Origin: CAYXVF01 sp964468125
Lineage (GTDB): Bacteria; Myxococcota; XYA12-FULL-58-9; CAYXVF01
NCBI GenBank assembly: GCA_964468125.1
Contig: CAYXVF010000023.1
Span: forward strand, 1-63,473
Length of the DNA stretch: 63,473 bases
Direction: 5' to 3'
Position numbers and translations under genes: made by a program. This document shows positions 37,287-44,885 of this stretch, one piece after another. The first letter of the stretch is position 1; each line of letters opens with the position of its first letter. Below the pieces are notes generated by a model that saw nothing but the letters and a program-made list of their open reading frames with translations, did no database searches and was not told the origin of the DNA.

Positions 37287-37769
37287 TCAGGAAACTCCCG
37301 TAGCCTGGTGCGCCTGAACGAAGGTCGCCATGTCGTAGAGGTTGCGCTCCACGCGCTCCGCGGCGACGAGGCGTCTGAGCGAATCCTGCATCAAGGAGGC
37401 GTTCGCGACGTTGCGTGACTGCATGTCCTCGATCACCGAAACGAGCTCACGCACCGCCGGGCTGTTCAGCTTGGCGAGGACACGGCGAGTCATGTCGAGC
37501 ATCTTTGGCGGGCCCTCGAAGGGGTTGAAGCCCGGGTCCGATGGGCTTGCGAGGCGGCTCAGGTCCGAGCCTCCGCGCACGAGGGCGAGCCGCGCCTCGG
37601 TCACCGCCGGGGACGCCATGGGTGCGATTCGAACGTCCGTTTCGGGCTTGCCGCGGTCGGATTGGACTTCGTCCGCGGTGTAGCCGTAGTTTGCGATGTT
37701 CGCGGGGACCCCGCCGGTGAACACCTGGAAGCGGGAGAAGTTGTTTTTTCCGATTCCGCCGTCAGCCAT
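37287..37769 (-). CDS. T3SS-locus hypothetical protein, 160 aa
   Basis: No signal peptide or TM segment. Residues 1-85 look flexible (GIGKNNFSRFQVFTGG, then SDRGKPETDVRIAPM). Residues 90-155 form amphipathic helices (MLDMTRRVLAKLNSPAVREL, RRLVAAERVERNLYDMATFV). No family is recognised. The helical C terminus and small size are compatible with a secreted substrate, needle-like or export-apparatus accessory protein. Its gene lies 58 bases from sctU... downstream of the sctU stop in minus-strand order, and it is probably part of the same cluster. The start at 37769 (MADGGIGKNN) is clear. Confidence 0.6.
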   Translation of the reverse strand: MADGGIGKNNFSRFQVFTGGVPANIANYGYTADEVQSDRGKPETDVRIAPMASPAVTEARLALVRGGSDLSRLASPSDPGFNPFEGPPKMLDMTRRVLAKLNSPAVRELVSVIEDMQSRNVANASLMQDSLRRLVAAERVERNLYDMATFVQAHQATGVS

Positions 37770-37826
37770 GATTGAATCTTACACCGCTCGAGCGGCCCGC
37801 GGTTGGAGAATTTCGAGCGATTTCGC

Positions 37827-38906
37827 TCACTTTTTCTTCTTCTTCTGTTCTTCGGCGAGCCCGTAGACGAAGTTCAGGACCTCCGCCACCGCTTCGTAGA
37901 GCTCTTCTGGGATTTCGTCGCCCACCTCGAGCTGGTTGAGGGCTTGGGCGAGCGGCACATTGCGTACGATCGGGATCCCGTATTCCTTGGCCGCCGCCTT
38001 GATCTTGTCCGCCCATATCCGCGTTCCCTTCGCCACGATGGTCGGAGCAGACCCGTCTTCCCGATCGTAGCGCAGGGCGACGGCGATGTGGTCTGGGTTC
38101 GTGACGACTGTGGTTGCGCCTTTGACCGCGGAGGGGGAGGCGGAGTTGACGATTTCTTGGTGCACGCGTTTTCGCTCCGCCTTTTGATGAGGGTCCCCTT
38201 CGGACTGTTTGTACTCCTGCTTCACGTCGTACTTCGACATCATGTTGTCTTTGATGTAGCGCCGCTTCTGATAAATCGCGTCCGCGGCGGCGATGATCAC
38301 GAATGCCACGCCAATTTTGAAGCAGAACTCCACGATGATGCTCGCGATCACCGAAAGGCCGATGCCGAGGTCGCTGCGGATCATCATCACCACGTCCCCG
38401 ATCGCGTCGCGCAGGGCGAGGTAGGCGATGTAGCTGATGATCACGAACTTCACGGTGGTCTTCAGGAGCTCGACCACCTTCTTCATGTTGAAGAGATTCT
38501 TCAGACCGTTGATCGGATTGATCTTCTTGAGGTCTGGGGTGATCGGCTTGAGCGTGAATAGAAAGCCAATCTGCGCGAGCGTCATCGCGGGTTTGATCAC
38601 GAGCTCCGCAGCGAGCGGGGGCGCGGCGCACAGAAGCATGACGACCAGAGCGTCGTAGAGGATTTCGATGCCGGTGACGTTGGGATCCGGTCCGATCTTC
38701 GAGGCGACGAGCAGCGCGTTATGGAACAGCCCGAACAGCTTGCCGCCGATGTAGGGCATGGAGAGCGCGAGGACCGAGAACACCACGAGGAAACCGATGG
38801 CGCTTGAGATGTCCTGGCTCTTCGCGACATTGCCTTCCTTGCGCAGCTTTCTCAGCCGCTCCGGGGTAGGCTCCTCGGTTTTTTCGCCGGTACTCCCGTC
38901 GGACAC
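37827..38906 (-). CDS. sctU: T3SS export apparatus switch protein SctU (FlhB/YscU family)
   Basis: The 359-aa protein begins GEKTEEPTPERLRKLRKEGN, the FlhB/YscU N-terminal signature. It has four TM helices (about 35-215) and a cytoplasmic domain with the self-cleavage site. The site reads VVTNPDHIAVALRYD (N270, P271, D272, H273). The family consensus is NPTH, so Thr is replaced by Asp. The catalytic Asn is kept. SctU switches export from rod/needle to later substrates in the inner membrane export gate. It ends with a poly-Lys tail. In the minus-strand order it follows sctQ-fliO-sctR-S-T, separated by two plus-strand genes. Confidence 0.95.
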   Translation of the reverse strand: MSDGSTGEKTEEPTPERLRKLRKEGNVAKSQDISSAIGFLVVFSVLALSMPYIGGKLFGLFHNALLVASKIGPDPNVTGIEILYDALVVMLLCAAPPLAAELVIKPAMTLAQIGFLFTLKPITPDLKKINPINGLKNLFNMKKVVELLKTTVKFVIISYIAYLALRDAIGDVVMMIRSDLGIGLSVIASIIVEFCFKIGVAFVIIAAADAIYQKRRYIKDNMMSKYDVKQEYKQSEGDPHQKAERKRVHQEIVNSASPSAVKGATTVVTNPDHIAVALRYDREDGSAPTIVAKGTRIWADKIKAAAKEYGIPIVRNVPLAQALNQLEVGDEIPEELYEAVAEVLNFVYGLAEEQKKKKK

Positions 38907-39001
38907 GCGCTCTTGCTCCTCGCAGCCGCGATGATGGCCGTGCCGCCGGACCTTGGCAAGCGGCTCGACTCCACAGCAGGGTGGGTCTACAGTGGAATCC
39001 C

Positions 39002-39874
39002 ATGGTCGGGAAGAGTGGTAAAGTCGGCGGTCCAGGCGGGCCCACGGTGGTCAGCGGCGAGTCCTCCACCGGGTTGCCCGCCCAGAAAAAGAGCGCGACG
39101 GATACGCGGGACAGCTTCACCCGCGGGGCCCGAGCCCAGGCGCCCAATGTGCCCGCCCAGGCGACGGGCTTCGCCCGCGAGGTCACCGGAGCCTCCAACC
39201 TGTTTCAGCTCGCCCGCACGAATCCCCAGGCCGCAAAGCAGCTCGTCGCGAGTCTCACCGCGCAGGCCACCACCGCCCTCAACGAGCTCGAGGCGGCGCG
39301 CGTTGCGGCACAGGCGGTTCTGGAAAAGCTCGCGAAGGAGCGCTTCACGAAAGAGGCGATGAAGAAGCAAGCTGAAGAGCTCAAGAAACAGCGCGAGAAG
39401 CTTTCCTCCCTCAAGCTTCGCCACCAAATGGCATCACGGAAGATGGCGCTCTTGCAACAGATCGCCGGTAAGCTCGGAGATCCCCGGCTCGACGACGAGA
39501 TCGACAAGCTCTTGCTGCAATATCGCAAGCACAAGACCGACTGGGGCCGTCGCTACAACGCCCTCGCCATGGGGCAGAGCCTCTACGGTGACCTGCCGGA
39601 CACACCGGAGCACCTGCAGGAGGTGGTCAAAGCCAACGTTCACCCTGTGGGTCGCGCCCGGGAGCTCGGCGAAGCGTTCGAAGACTTGTCGCCGCGAAAA
39701 GTGATTTCCGAGCTCATCGCTCGGAGCATCGACGGAACCACCCGCGTGGTCGAGCGTGAAAGCCAGACCGCCGCCAAGCGCGGCGAGTACGGCGAATCGA
39801 TTCAGAACTATGCGTTCCTCTCCGAGATCATGGAAGACTCGCTGAAACGCGACCCTCTCAAGAACGATGAATGA
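39002..39874 (+). CDS. Coiled-coil protein inside the T3SS cluster
   Basis: The 290-aa protein has a flexible Gly/Ser-rich N terminus (GKSGKVGGPGGPTVVSGESS), a long Lys/Glu-rich coiled coil (about 85-155, including KEAMKKQAEELKKQREKL) and a helical C terminus. It is encoded on the strand opposite to sctU and sctT and overlaps the next gene by eight bases. A disordered N terminus plus helical repeats resembles T3SS gatekeepers (SctW/YopN) or translocator-like substrates. No sequence signature proves this. The ATG at 39002 is preferred; a GTG at 38981 is possible. Confidence 0.65.
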   Translation: MVGKSGKVGGPGGPTVVSGESSTGLPAQKKSATDTRDSFTRGARAQAPNVPAQATGFAREVTGASNLFQLARTNPQAAKQLVASLTAQATTALNELEAARVAAQAVLEKLAKERFTKEAMKKQAEELKKQREKLSSLKLRHQMASRKMALLQQIAGKLGDPRLDDEIDKLLLQYRKHKTDWGRRYNALAMGQSLYGDLPDTPEHLQEVVKANVHPVGRARELGEAFEDLSPRKVISELIARSIDGTTRVVERESQTAAKRGEYGESIQNYAFLSEIMEDSLKRDPLKNDE

Positions 39875-40811
39875 CGAGCTCTTGCTGTTGAGCGAAGAGG
39901 ACCTCGCTTTCCTGCGGATGGTCCTCGAAGTGTTCCCGGTCCCCGAGTCGCCCCTGCGCTTTCTCGACGATGAAGAGCGCGAGCCCGAAGACCCATCCGC
40001 CACCTTCGAGTCGCTGGTGGAACGTGGACTCTTCGATGGCTCTGGCGCCGGGGCGACCGAAGCGCTGCGTGCACGGCTCGGTCCCGTGAGCGAATGCCGG
40101 GCGCGCGTGTCCCTCCATCTGCGTGGCGACGGAAGGGGGCTCGAGGAATTTCACGAGTTCTTCGTCACCGAGAGCGGTGCGGTGGAGTACGCCCTCACCG
40201 ACGAAGGACATGCTTTTGGCGCCCCTACGAGCGAAGTGGACCTCGCGCGTCGACTCGCGTCGATGTTTGAGACCGCGCCCGAGGGCAGCAATCGCGAGCT
40301 TCGCCTCTCTGCCGGCGACTATCTCGCCTTTGCCGTGTTTGCCCGAGACGTGCGCGGCAAGGACGAAGAGGCGCCGGTCGACACGATGAGCATCGAGGAG
40401 GTGCTCGCCTATTTCGAAGAGCCAGAGACGCCCTTCGTAAAGTCTCCAGACGAAGACGCCTGGGTGAAGTCCGTCGCGAACCTCGCGCGTCTGCGTGTCT
40501 TGGTCGAGCGGGAGCACGGCTACGAGCTCCACCCAACGCTCCACCCCCTCGCCCGGGAGCTCACCGCCGACGTTCACTCGGCGGTCCATCGCTTCGATTT
40601 CCTGGACGATCAGTGGCTGATGCGCGAGGTCAATCTCTATCCCACGCAAGATACGGTCTACCGTCTGGGCACGGCGCACGACGGTTCGGTGGTGATCCAG
40701 GAGCTTTCGGTCTCGGGCCTCGAGTCGGTGCTCGCGCGCGTGGTCTCGACGCTCCCAAACCTCCTCGATCCAGACGCAGCACCGCAGGTCGCGTCCACGG
40801 AAGCGGACTGA
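39867..40811 (+). CDS. Unknown protein coupled to the coiled-coil gene in the T3SS cluster
   Basis: The 314-aa acidic protein starts MNDELLLLSEEDLAFLRMVL, overlapping the previous stop by 8 bases, so translation is coupled. It is soluble with no signal peptide. Alternating strands and helices (CRARVSLHLRGDGRGLEEFH, ELRLSAGDYLAFAVFARDV, LMREVNLYPTQDTVYRLGTA) suggest one or two alpha/beta domains, loosely like secretion-associated chaperones that recognise partner proteins. The family is not recognised. It may chaperone the coiled-coil protein encoded just upstream. Its stop is one base from the sctT stop (convergent). Confidence 0.65.
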   Translation: MNDELLLLSEEDLAFLRMVLEVFPVPESPLRFLDDEEREPEDPSATFESLVERGLFDGSGAGATEALRARLGPVSECRARVSLHLRGDGRGLEEFHEFFVTESGAVEYALTDEGHAFGAPTSEVDLARRLASMFETAPEGSNRELRLSAGDYLAFAVFARDVRGKDEEAPVDTMSIEEVLAYFEEPETPFVKSPDEDAWVKSVANLARLRVLVEREHGYELHPTLHPLARELTADVHSAVHRFDFLDDQWLMREVNLYPTQDTVYRLGTAHDGSVVIQELSVSGLESVLARVVSTLPNLLDPDAAPQVASTEAD

Positions 40812-40812
40812 A

Positions 40813-41661
40813 TCACTGGGACGCGTTCTGGCGGCCGAGATCGAGGAGATCGAGGGTCGTTTCCACCTCTTTGAGCTGCCACACGACGTAGTCTTGAATG
40901 CGAATCGCCAGGGGCTCGAGGAGGATGAACATCATGATCACGCCGGCGATCGCTTTCACCGGCATCGACATGAAGTAGGCGTTGAGCTGCGGGGCGACGC
41001 GGTTCAGAATCCCGAAGACCACGTCGCTGATGAAGGTGGCGGCGACGATCGGCGTGGCGACGAGAACTCCCAGCATGATGAGCTCCGCGGTGAGTCGAAT
41101 GATGTGCTCGAAGAACGGCACCATCGCGTCGTCCGAGAGCTTGAGCGCGTAGTTGAGGGGTAGCTTCTCAAAGCTCAGCGCGTAGTACTCGATGAACCAG
41201 CGATGGCCGCCGAGTGCCATGAAGAAAACGATCAGGAGCTGATAGAGCATGTCGCCAAACGGCGTCGCCCGTTGGCCGGACTGCGGCACCATGACCTCTG
41301 CCATCGAGCTGCCCCGCACCGTGTCGATCAGGCGTCCGGCGACCTCCATCGACCAGAAGATCTTCGAGATCACGAAGCCGAGCGTTACGCCGATGAACAC
41401 TTCCTTCAGCATCAACAGGAGAAAGGGGATCGGCGAGATCGGGATGGGCCCATAGGCCCGCGCAGCGTCAAAAGCAAAGGTGTAGACGACCAGTGTCAGC
41501 CCGATGGAAAGACCCATCTTGATCTCGAAGGGTGCGGCCTTCGAGCCGAAAAAGGGCGTCATCGCGATCATCGACGCGGTGCGCGCGAGGATCATGACAC
41601 CAACCAGGAGCTGCTGGTTCTGACGCAGGGCCTCCTGGAGCTGTTGTAGAATCTCAGGCAC
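40813..41661 (-). CDS. sctT: T3SS export apparatus protein SctT (FliR/YscT family)
   Basis: The 282-aa protein is an inner-membrane component of the export gate (SctR5-S4-T1 complex). Family traits are visible: MILARTASMIAMTPFFGSKA, FLLLMLKEVFIGVTLGFV, SMEVAGRLIDTVRGSSMAEV and a long conserved C-terminal hydrophobic stretch (VKAIAGVIMMFILLEPLAIR). Hydrophobic segments cover most of the length. It starts 6 bases after the sctS stop. FliR and SctT are the homologues in the two system types; length and absence of an FlhB fusion fit either. Confidence 0.95.
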   Translation of the reverse strand: MPEILQQLQEALRQNQQLLVGVMILARTASMIAMTPFFGSKAAPFEIKMGLSIGLTLVVYTFAFDAARAYGPIPISPIPFLLLMLKEVFIGVTLGFVISKIFWSMEVAGRLIDTVRGSSMAEVMVPQSGQRATPFGDMLYQLLIVFFMALGGHRWFIEYYALSFEKLPLNYALKLSDDAMVPFFEHIIRLTAELIMLGVLVATPIVAATFISDVVFGILNRVAPQLNAYFMSMPVKAIAGVIMMFILLEPLAIRIQDYVVWQLKEVETTLDLLDLGRQNASQ

Positions 41662-41667
41662 TGGGTG

Positions 41668-41946
41668 TCAGTAGACGTAGTTGGGGAACTGCTCGAAGCA
41701 GAGCTGGGTAAACTGCAGAAGCACGCCGCCGAGCCAAGGCCCGAGCGCCGCCAGCGTCCCAAAGATGACGATCATCTTGGGAACGAAGGTGAGCGTCGCC
41801 TCCTGCAGCTGCGTCACCGCCTGGAACAGCGAGATCGACAGACCGACCACCATCGACAGGATGATCGGTGGACCGCACACGACGATGACCATCAACAGGC
41901 CCTCGTTCGTGATGCGGAGAATGAACTCGATGACTTTCGTGTCCAT
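41668..41946 (-). CDS. sctS: T3SS export apparatus protein SctS (FliQ/YscS family)
   Basis: The 92-aa protein has the two TM hairpin of FliQ/SctS: GLLMVIVVCGPPIILSMVVG and VIFGTLAALGPWLGGVLLQF, with the conserved linker LSISLFQAVTQLQEATLTFVPK. It is a subunit of the export gate and part of the conserved sctR-S-T block, 13 bases after sctR and 6 bases before sctT. The start at 41946 (MDTKVIEFILRI) is clear. Confidence 0.95.
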   Translation of the reverse strand: MDTKVIEFILRITNEGLLMVIVVCGPPIILSMVVGLSISLFQAVTQLQEATLTFVPKMIVIFGTLAALGPWLGGVLLQFTQLCFEQFPNYVY

Positions 41947-41959
41947 GATGAACCTCCGA

Positions 41960-42799
41960 TCAGGCGTAGCCGATCACGAGCCCCTTGGTGATGAGATACC
42001 AGCCGTCCACCAGGACGAAGAGTAGAATCTTGAAGGGCAGCGAGATCGTGGTGGGTGAGAGCATCTGCATGCCGAGCGCCATCAGGATGTTCGACACCAC
42101 CATGTCGATCACGAGGAAGGGCACAAACAGGATGAAGCCGATTTGAAACGCCTCCTTGAGCTCGCTGATGACGAAGGCCGGAACCACCACCGTGAAGTCC
42201 TCGTCCGTCAGGGTCGCCCGGTCCTGGGGTTTTCGCATGCGCCAGGCGAGCTTGTAGAACATGTCTCGGTCTTTGAGGTGCGCGTGCTTGATGAGGAAGG
42301 TGCGCAGCGGATGTTGTGCGTTCGAGGAGACCTCGATGATCTGGTCCACCGTCGCCTCGGCCAAGGTCTTCGTCGGTGTCTTCTGCGCCAGGAAGATGTC
42401 CTTCGACTGCTGGTAAATCTCCAGACCTACTGGCGTCATGATGTAAATCGTCAGGACGATGGCGAGGCCCGTAATCACCTGCGTGGGCGGGATCTGTTGC
42501 GTCCCGATCGCCTGGCGCACAATCGAGAGCACCACCGCGATCTTGACGAAGGACGTGATCATGATGAGCACGAAAGGGACGAGCGCGAGACCCGCCAGTG
42601 TCACGACCAGGATCAGAGGTCGATTGGTGATCGACTCCTTACCCATCACGTCGCCGATCTTCTGTGCCCAAGCGGCCGAAGCCGCGAGCAGAACGAACGC
42701 GCTGGCCGCGACGACGCTGAGGCGCCGGGCCCAACGCACCGGAGTCCCGCGAGCCTCTCGAGGGCTCGGCGATCCGCTAGCTTTGACTTCAGGCTTCAT
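41960..42799 (-). CDS. sctR: T3SS export apparatus protein SctR (FliP/YscR family)
   Basis: The 279-aa protein carries FliP/SctR signatures: LVPFVLIMITSFVKIAVVLS, IVRQAIGTQQIPPTQVITGL, AFVISELKEAFQIGFILFVP and VLVDGWYLITKGL. The N terminus includes a signal-peptide-like hydrophobic stretch (LSVVAASAFVLLAASAAWAQ) before the first core helix, as in flagellar FliP. Most injectisome SctR proteins lack this. It overlaps the upstream FliO-like gene by 11 bases. The ATG at 42799 (MKPEVKASG) is used. A longer frame upstream overlaps the fliO-like gene and is not credible. Confidence 0.95.
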   Translation of the reverse strand: MKPEVKASGSPSPREARGTPVRWARRLSVVAASAFVLLAASAAWAQKIGDVMGKESITNRPLILVVTLAGLALVPFVLIMITSFVKIAVVLSIVRQAIGTQQIPPTQVITGLAIVLTIYIMTPVGLEIYQQSKDIFLAQKTPTKTLAEATVDQIIEVSSNAQHPLRTFLIKHAHLKDRDMFYKLAWRMRKPQDRATLTDEDFTVVVPAFVISELKEAFQIGFILFVPFLVIDMVVSNILMALGMQMLSPTTISLPFKILLFVLVDGWYLITKGLVIGYA

Positions 42800-43463
42800 G
42801 GGACTCCTTTGCGGTGGCTTCCAGAACGTCACTGAATGACGGTCGGGCGGTGTTGCTGTCGTCTCCTGGGGGGGCATGTCCGTTGATGCCGGGATCGATG
42901 TCGCAGAGGTAGCTGACGCCGCGCTCGCCCGTGCCGACGAGAATCCGTCGCTGTCCGCCGAGCTCGAGCATGATGACGGCGTTCTTTCCGTCGAGCATGG
43001 TCCGCTCGACCACCTTGATCTCACGGCTGCTCTTGCCCGTGAGCCCGGGCACGCCACCGCCTTGCAGCAGGCGGCCGAGACCGAGTTTAAAGATCAGGTA
43101 GATGAGCCCTACGACGATGGCGAGTGCAAAGACCGTGCGGATCAGCTGACTCGTGAGCGAGCGCTCTTCCTCCAGCGGCTCGTTATTCTCCTGGCGCACG
43201 CGGTCGTAGGTGGACAGGGGAGGACGATCCGGTGCCAACTCGCCGGTCTCCACGGGTTCCTCACCCTGAAGAGCGGCGTCCGCCGGGGTCGCCGTAGATG
43301 GCTCAGCCTGAGGAGCAGCGTCCGCGGGCGTCGCGGTCGGCCGTTCGTTCTGAGGAGCAGCCTCAGCCGCGTCTCGAAGGGGCGCCTGTGCACGCGAGAG
43401 CCCACTCAGGAGCACCGTCCCCAAGAGGACAGCACCGATCACTGAGCTGCGCGTCTTTCGCAT
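42789..43463 (-). CDS. FliO-like membrane protein in the T3SS operon
   Basis: The 224-aa protein has a signal peptide-like N terminus (SSVIGAVLLGTVLLSGLSRA), a long acidic Pro/Ala-rich region with two near-identical units (PTATPADAAPQAE, STATPADAALQGE), one TM helix (LIRTVFALAIVVGLIYLIFK) and a small cytoplasmic domain. That domain reads IKVVERTMLDGKNAVIMLEL, then GGQRRILVGTGERGVSYLCD. This matches FliO, the accessory factor for FliP assembly in flagella, which standard injectisomes do not encode. It lies in the flagellar position between fliM/N (sctQ) and fliP (sctR). The start ATG shares bases with the sctQ stop (TGATG). Function as in FliO is inferred. Confidence 0.85.
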   Translation of the reverse strand: MRKTRSSVIGAVLLGTVLLSGLSRAQAPLRDAAEAAPQNERPTATPADAAPQAEPSTATPADAALQGEEPVETGELAPDRPPLSTYDRVRQENNEPLEEERSLTSQLIRTVFALAIVVGLIYLIFKLGLGRLLQGGGVPGLTGKSSREIKVVERTMLDGKNAVIMLELGGQRRILVGTGERGVSYLCDIDPGINGHAPPGDDSNTARPSFSDVLEATAKESHEA

Positions 43464-44725
43464 CAAGATGAGGGCCTCGGTGCCCCCACCACCTTGAGGA
43501 GTCGCACGCCGAGCTCGCCGTCCACTTCGATCAGCTCCCCGCGGGCGAAGAGCTTGCCATTGACCGTCAAATCGACTGGATCATTCGCCCCGCGGGGCAA
43601 GCGCAGGATCTGCCCCTGTCGCAAGCGGACCACCTGCGCGGTGTTCATGTTGATGCGACCGAGCTCGACGACTACGGGAGCGGGGACGTCACGCAGAAGG
43701 TTTTCGGTGCCGCCCATGTTGTCTCCCGGGCCAACGGCTGCGCCTTCGCTTTCCATCTCTGCGTTCTCGTCTACCATCACGTCCTCCTGAGGTTGCTCTT
43801 GCACGACGATGTCGACGATTTCAACGCGGGACTGGTCACCATCATGGGTGAGCCGAACGCGCAGGCCTCCATTTTGACCGGTGCCAACGTGTACGCGGGC
43901 AAATCCGGCCACAAAGCCCATCTCGAGTCCGATCTCGTGGTTTTCGAGCACGATTATATCCCCGGGCTCGAGCTGCGCAATATCGTCTGGGCCCAGGTCG
44001 AGGCGCGCGCCCTCCACGACCGCCGGAACGGCGGTGACCGGCAGGCTCTGAAACACGCTGCGCATGTAGTCGAGCTCCGGCCCGGTGGGATCGCTCTGGG
44101 GGAGAGGAGAACGAAAGCTCGACCGCACCAGGCTGTGCGGGATGAGGATCCGCGCGTAGCCGACGCGCTTGCCCGCAGCAAAGCTCGCTCCCACCAGGTA
44201 ATAGCTCGTTTCGCTGTCCGTGATGTCGCTGATCTCGTCCACCTTGGAGGCGAAGCGGTCGAGGCTCAGAGCGATTTCTCGGCCGCTCTGCCAGCCGTCG
44301 TGCACGAAGTGGATGACTTTCAGGAGGAGAAAGGACAGCACTCCCTGCTCGATTTCAGTGAGTGGCCGCAGAATGCGCCCCGCCTCACCCGTTCCGCCGA
44401 GGAGGCGGTCGATCACGAACCCCACCAACCCCGTGTCCAGATCCACGAGGATTTTGTGCTCCGTGGGGGAAGCGCCCAGGACGAGTAGGCAGCCGGTGGA
44501 GGGAAAGAGAGCTGCGAGGTCGCCCCGGGTCATCGGCTGGAGCTGGGGCTCGGAGAACTTGCACGAGACCTTGAGGTAGCTCTCGATCATGCTCGCCAGG
44601 CGCGTCAGAAAATCTGCCCGAAAGGGTCGGTGGGTCAAATAGCCGGCGAGCGCCGCTTGCAGGGAAGCCTGCTCGGCGGTGTAGCGAGGAAGATTTGTGA
44701 AGCGAAAGGGCCGGACGGAGGTCAT
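43463..44725 (-). CDS. sctQ: T3SS cytoplasmic ring protein SctQ with FliM-like core and two SPOA domains
   Basis: The 420-aa protein forms the cytoplasmic sorting platform/C-ring. Residues about 108-125 (RLLGGTGEAGRILRPLTEIE) match the FliM middle-domain signature. The later SPOA domain 1 (about 225-300, VPAVVEGARLDLGPDDIAQL, QLEPGDIIVLENHEIGLEM) and SPOA domain 2 (about 345-415, VVVELGRINMNTAQVVRLR, GELIEVDGELGVRLLKV) are SctQ/FliN-like. It therefore looks like a FliM fused to a FliN module. An acidic linker (VDENAEMESEGAAV) separates the SPOA domains. It starts the minus-strand block sctQ-fliO-R-S-T and is divergent from the sterol reductase gene. Confidence 0.93.
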   Translation of the reverse strand: MTSVRPFRFTNLPRYTAEQASLQAALAGYLTHRPFRADFLTRLASMIESYLKVSCKFSEPQLQPMTRGDLAALFPSTGCLLVLGASPTEHKILVDLDTGLVGFVIDRLLGGTGEAGRILRPLTEIEQGVLSFLLLKVIHFVHDGWQSGREIALSLDRFASKVDEISDITDSETSYYLVGASFAAGKRVGYARILIPHSLVRSSFRSPLPQSDPTGPELDYMRSVFQSLPVTAVPAVVEGARLDLGPDDIAQLEPGDIIVLENHEIGLEMGFVAGFARVHVGTGQNGGLRVRLTHDGDQSRVEIVDIVVQEQPQEDVMVDENAEMESEGAAVGPGDNMGGTENLLRDVPAPVVVELGRINMNTAQVVRLRQGQILRLPRGANDPVDLTVNGKLFARGELIEVDGELGVRLLKVVGAPRPSS

Positions 44726-44885
44726 GTACGTCTTATCGGGCGAGAAGGACCCGGGTTCTTCAGAACGCTATCCCAGCGCCTGGAGCTACCGCAAGGACGC
44801 ACTCACGCGGTGTGACGCCACAGACTTGGCACGCGGCCCCCTTTCGCCGTAAGGCTGAGCGAGCAAGGAACGGAATCGAGGAGCG

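Noticed and set aside
42143..42835. Plus-strand open frame antisense to sctR
   Set aside because: Charged, Arg/His-rich shadow of the sctR codons with no motif; sctR has clear family signatures.
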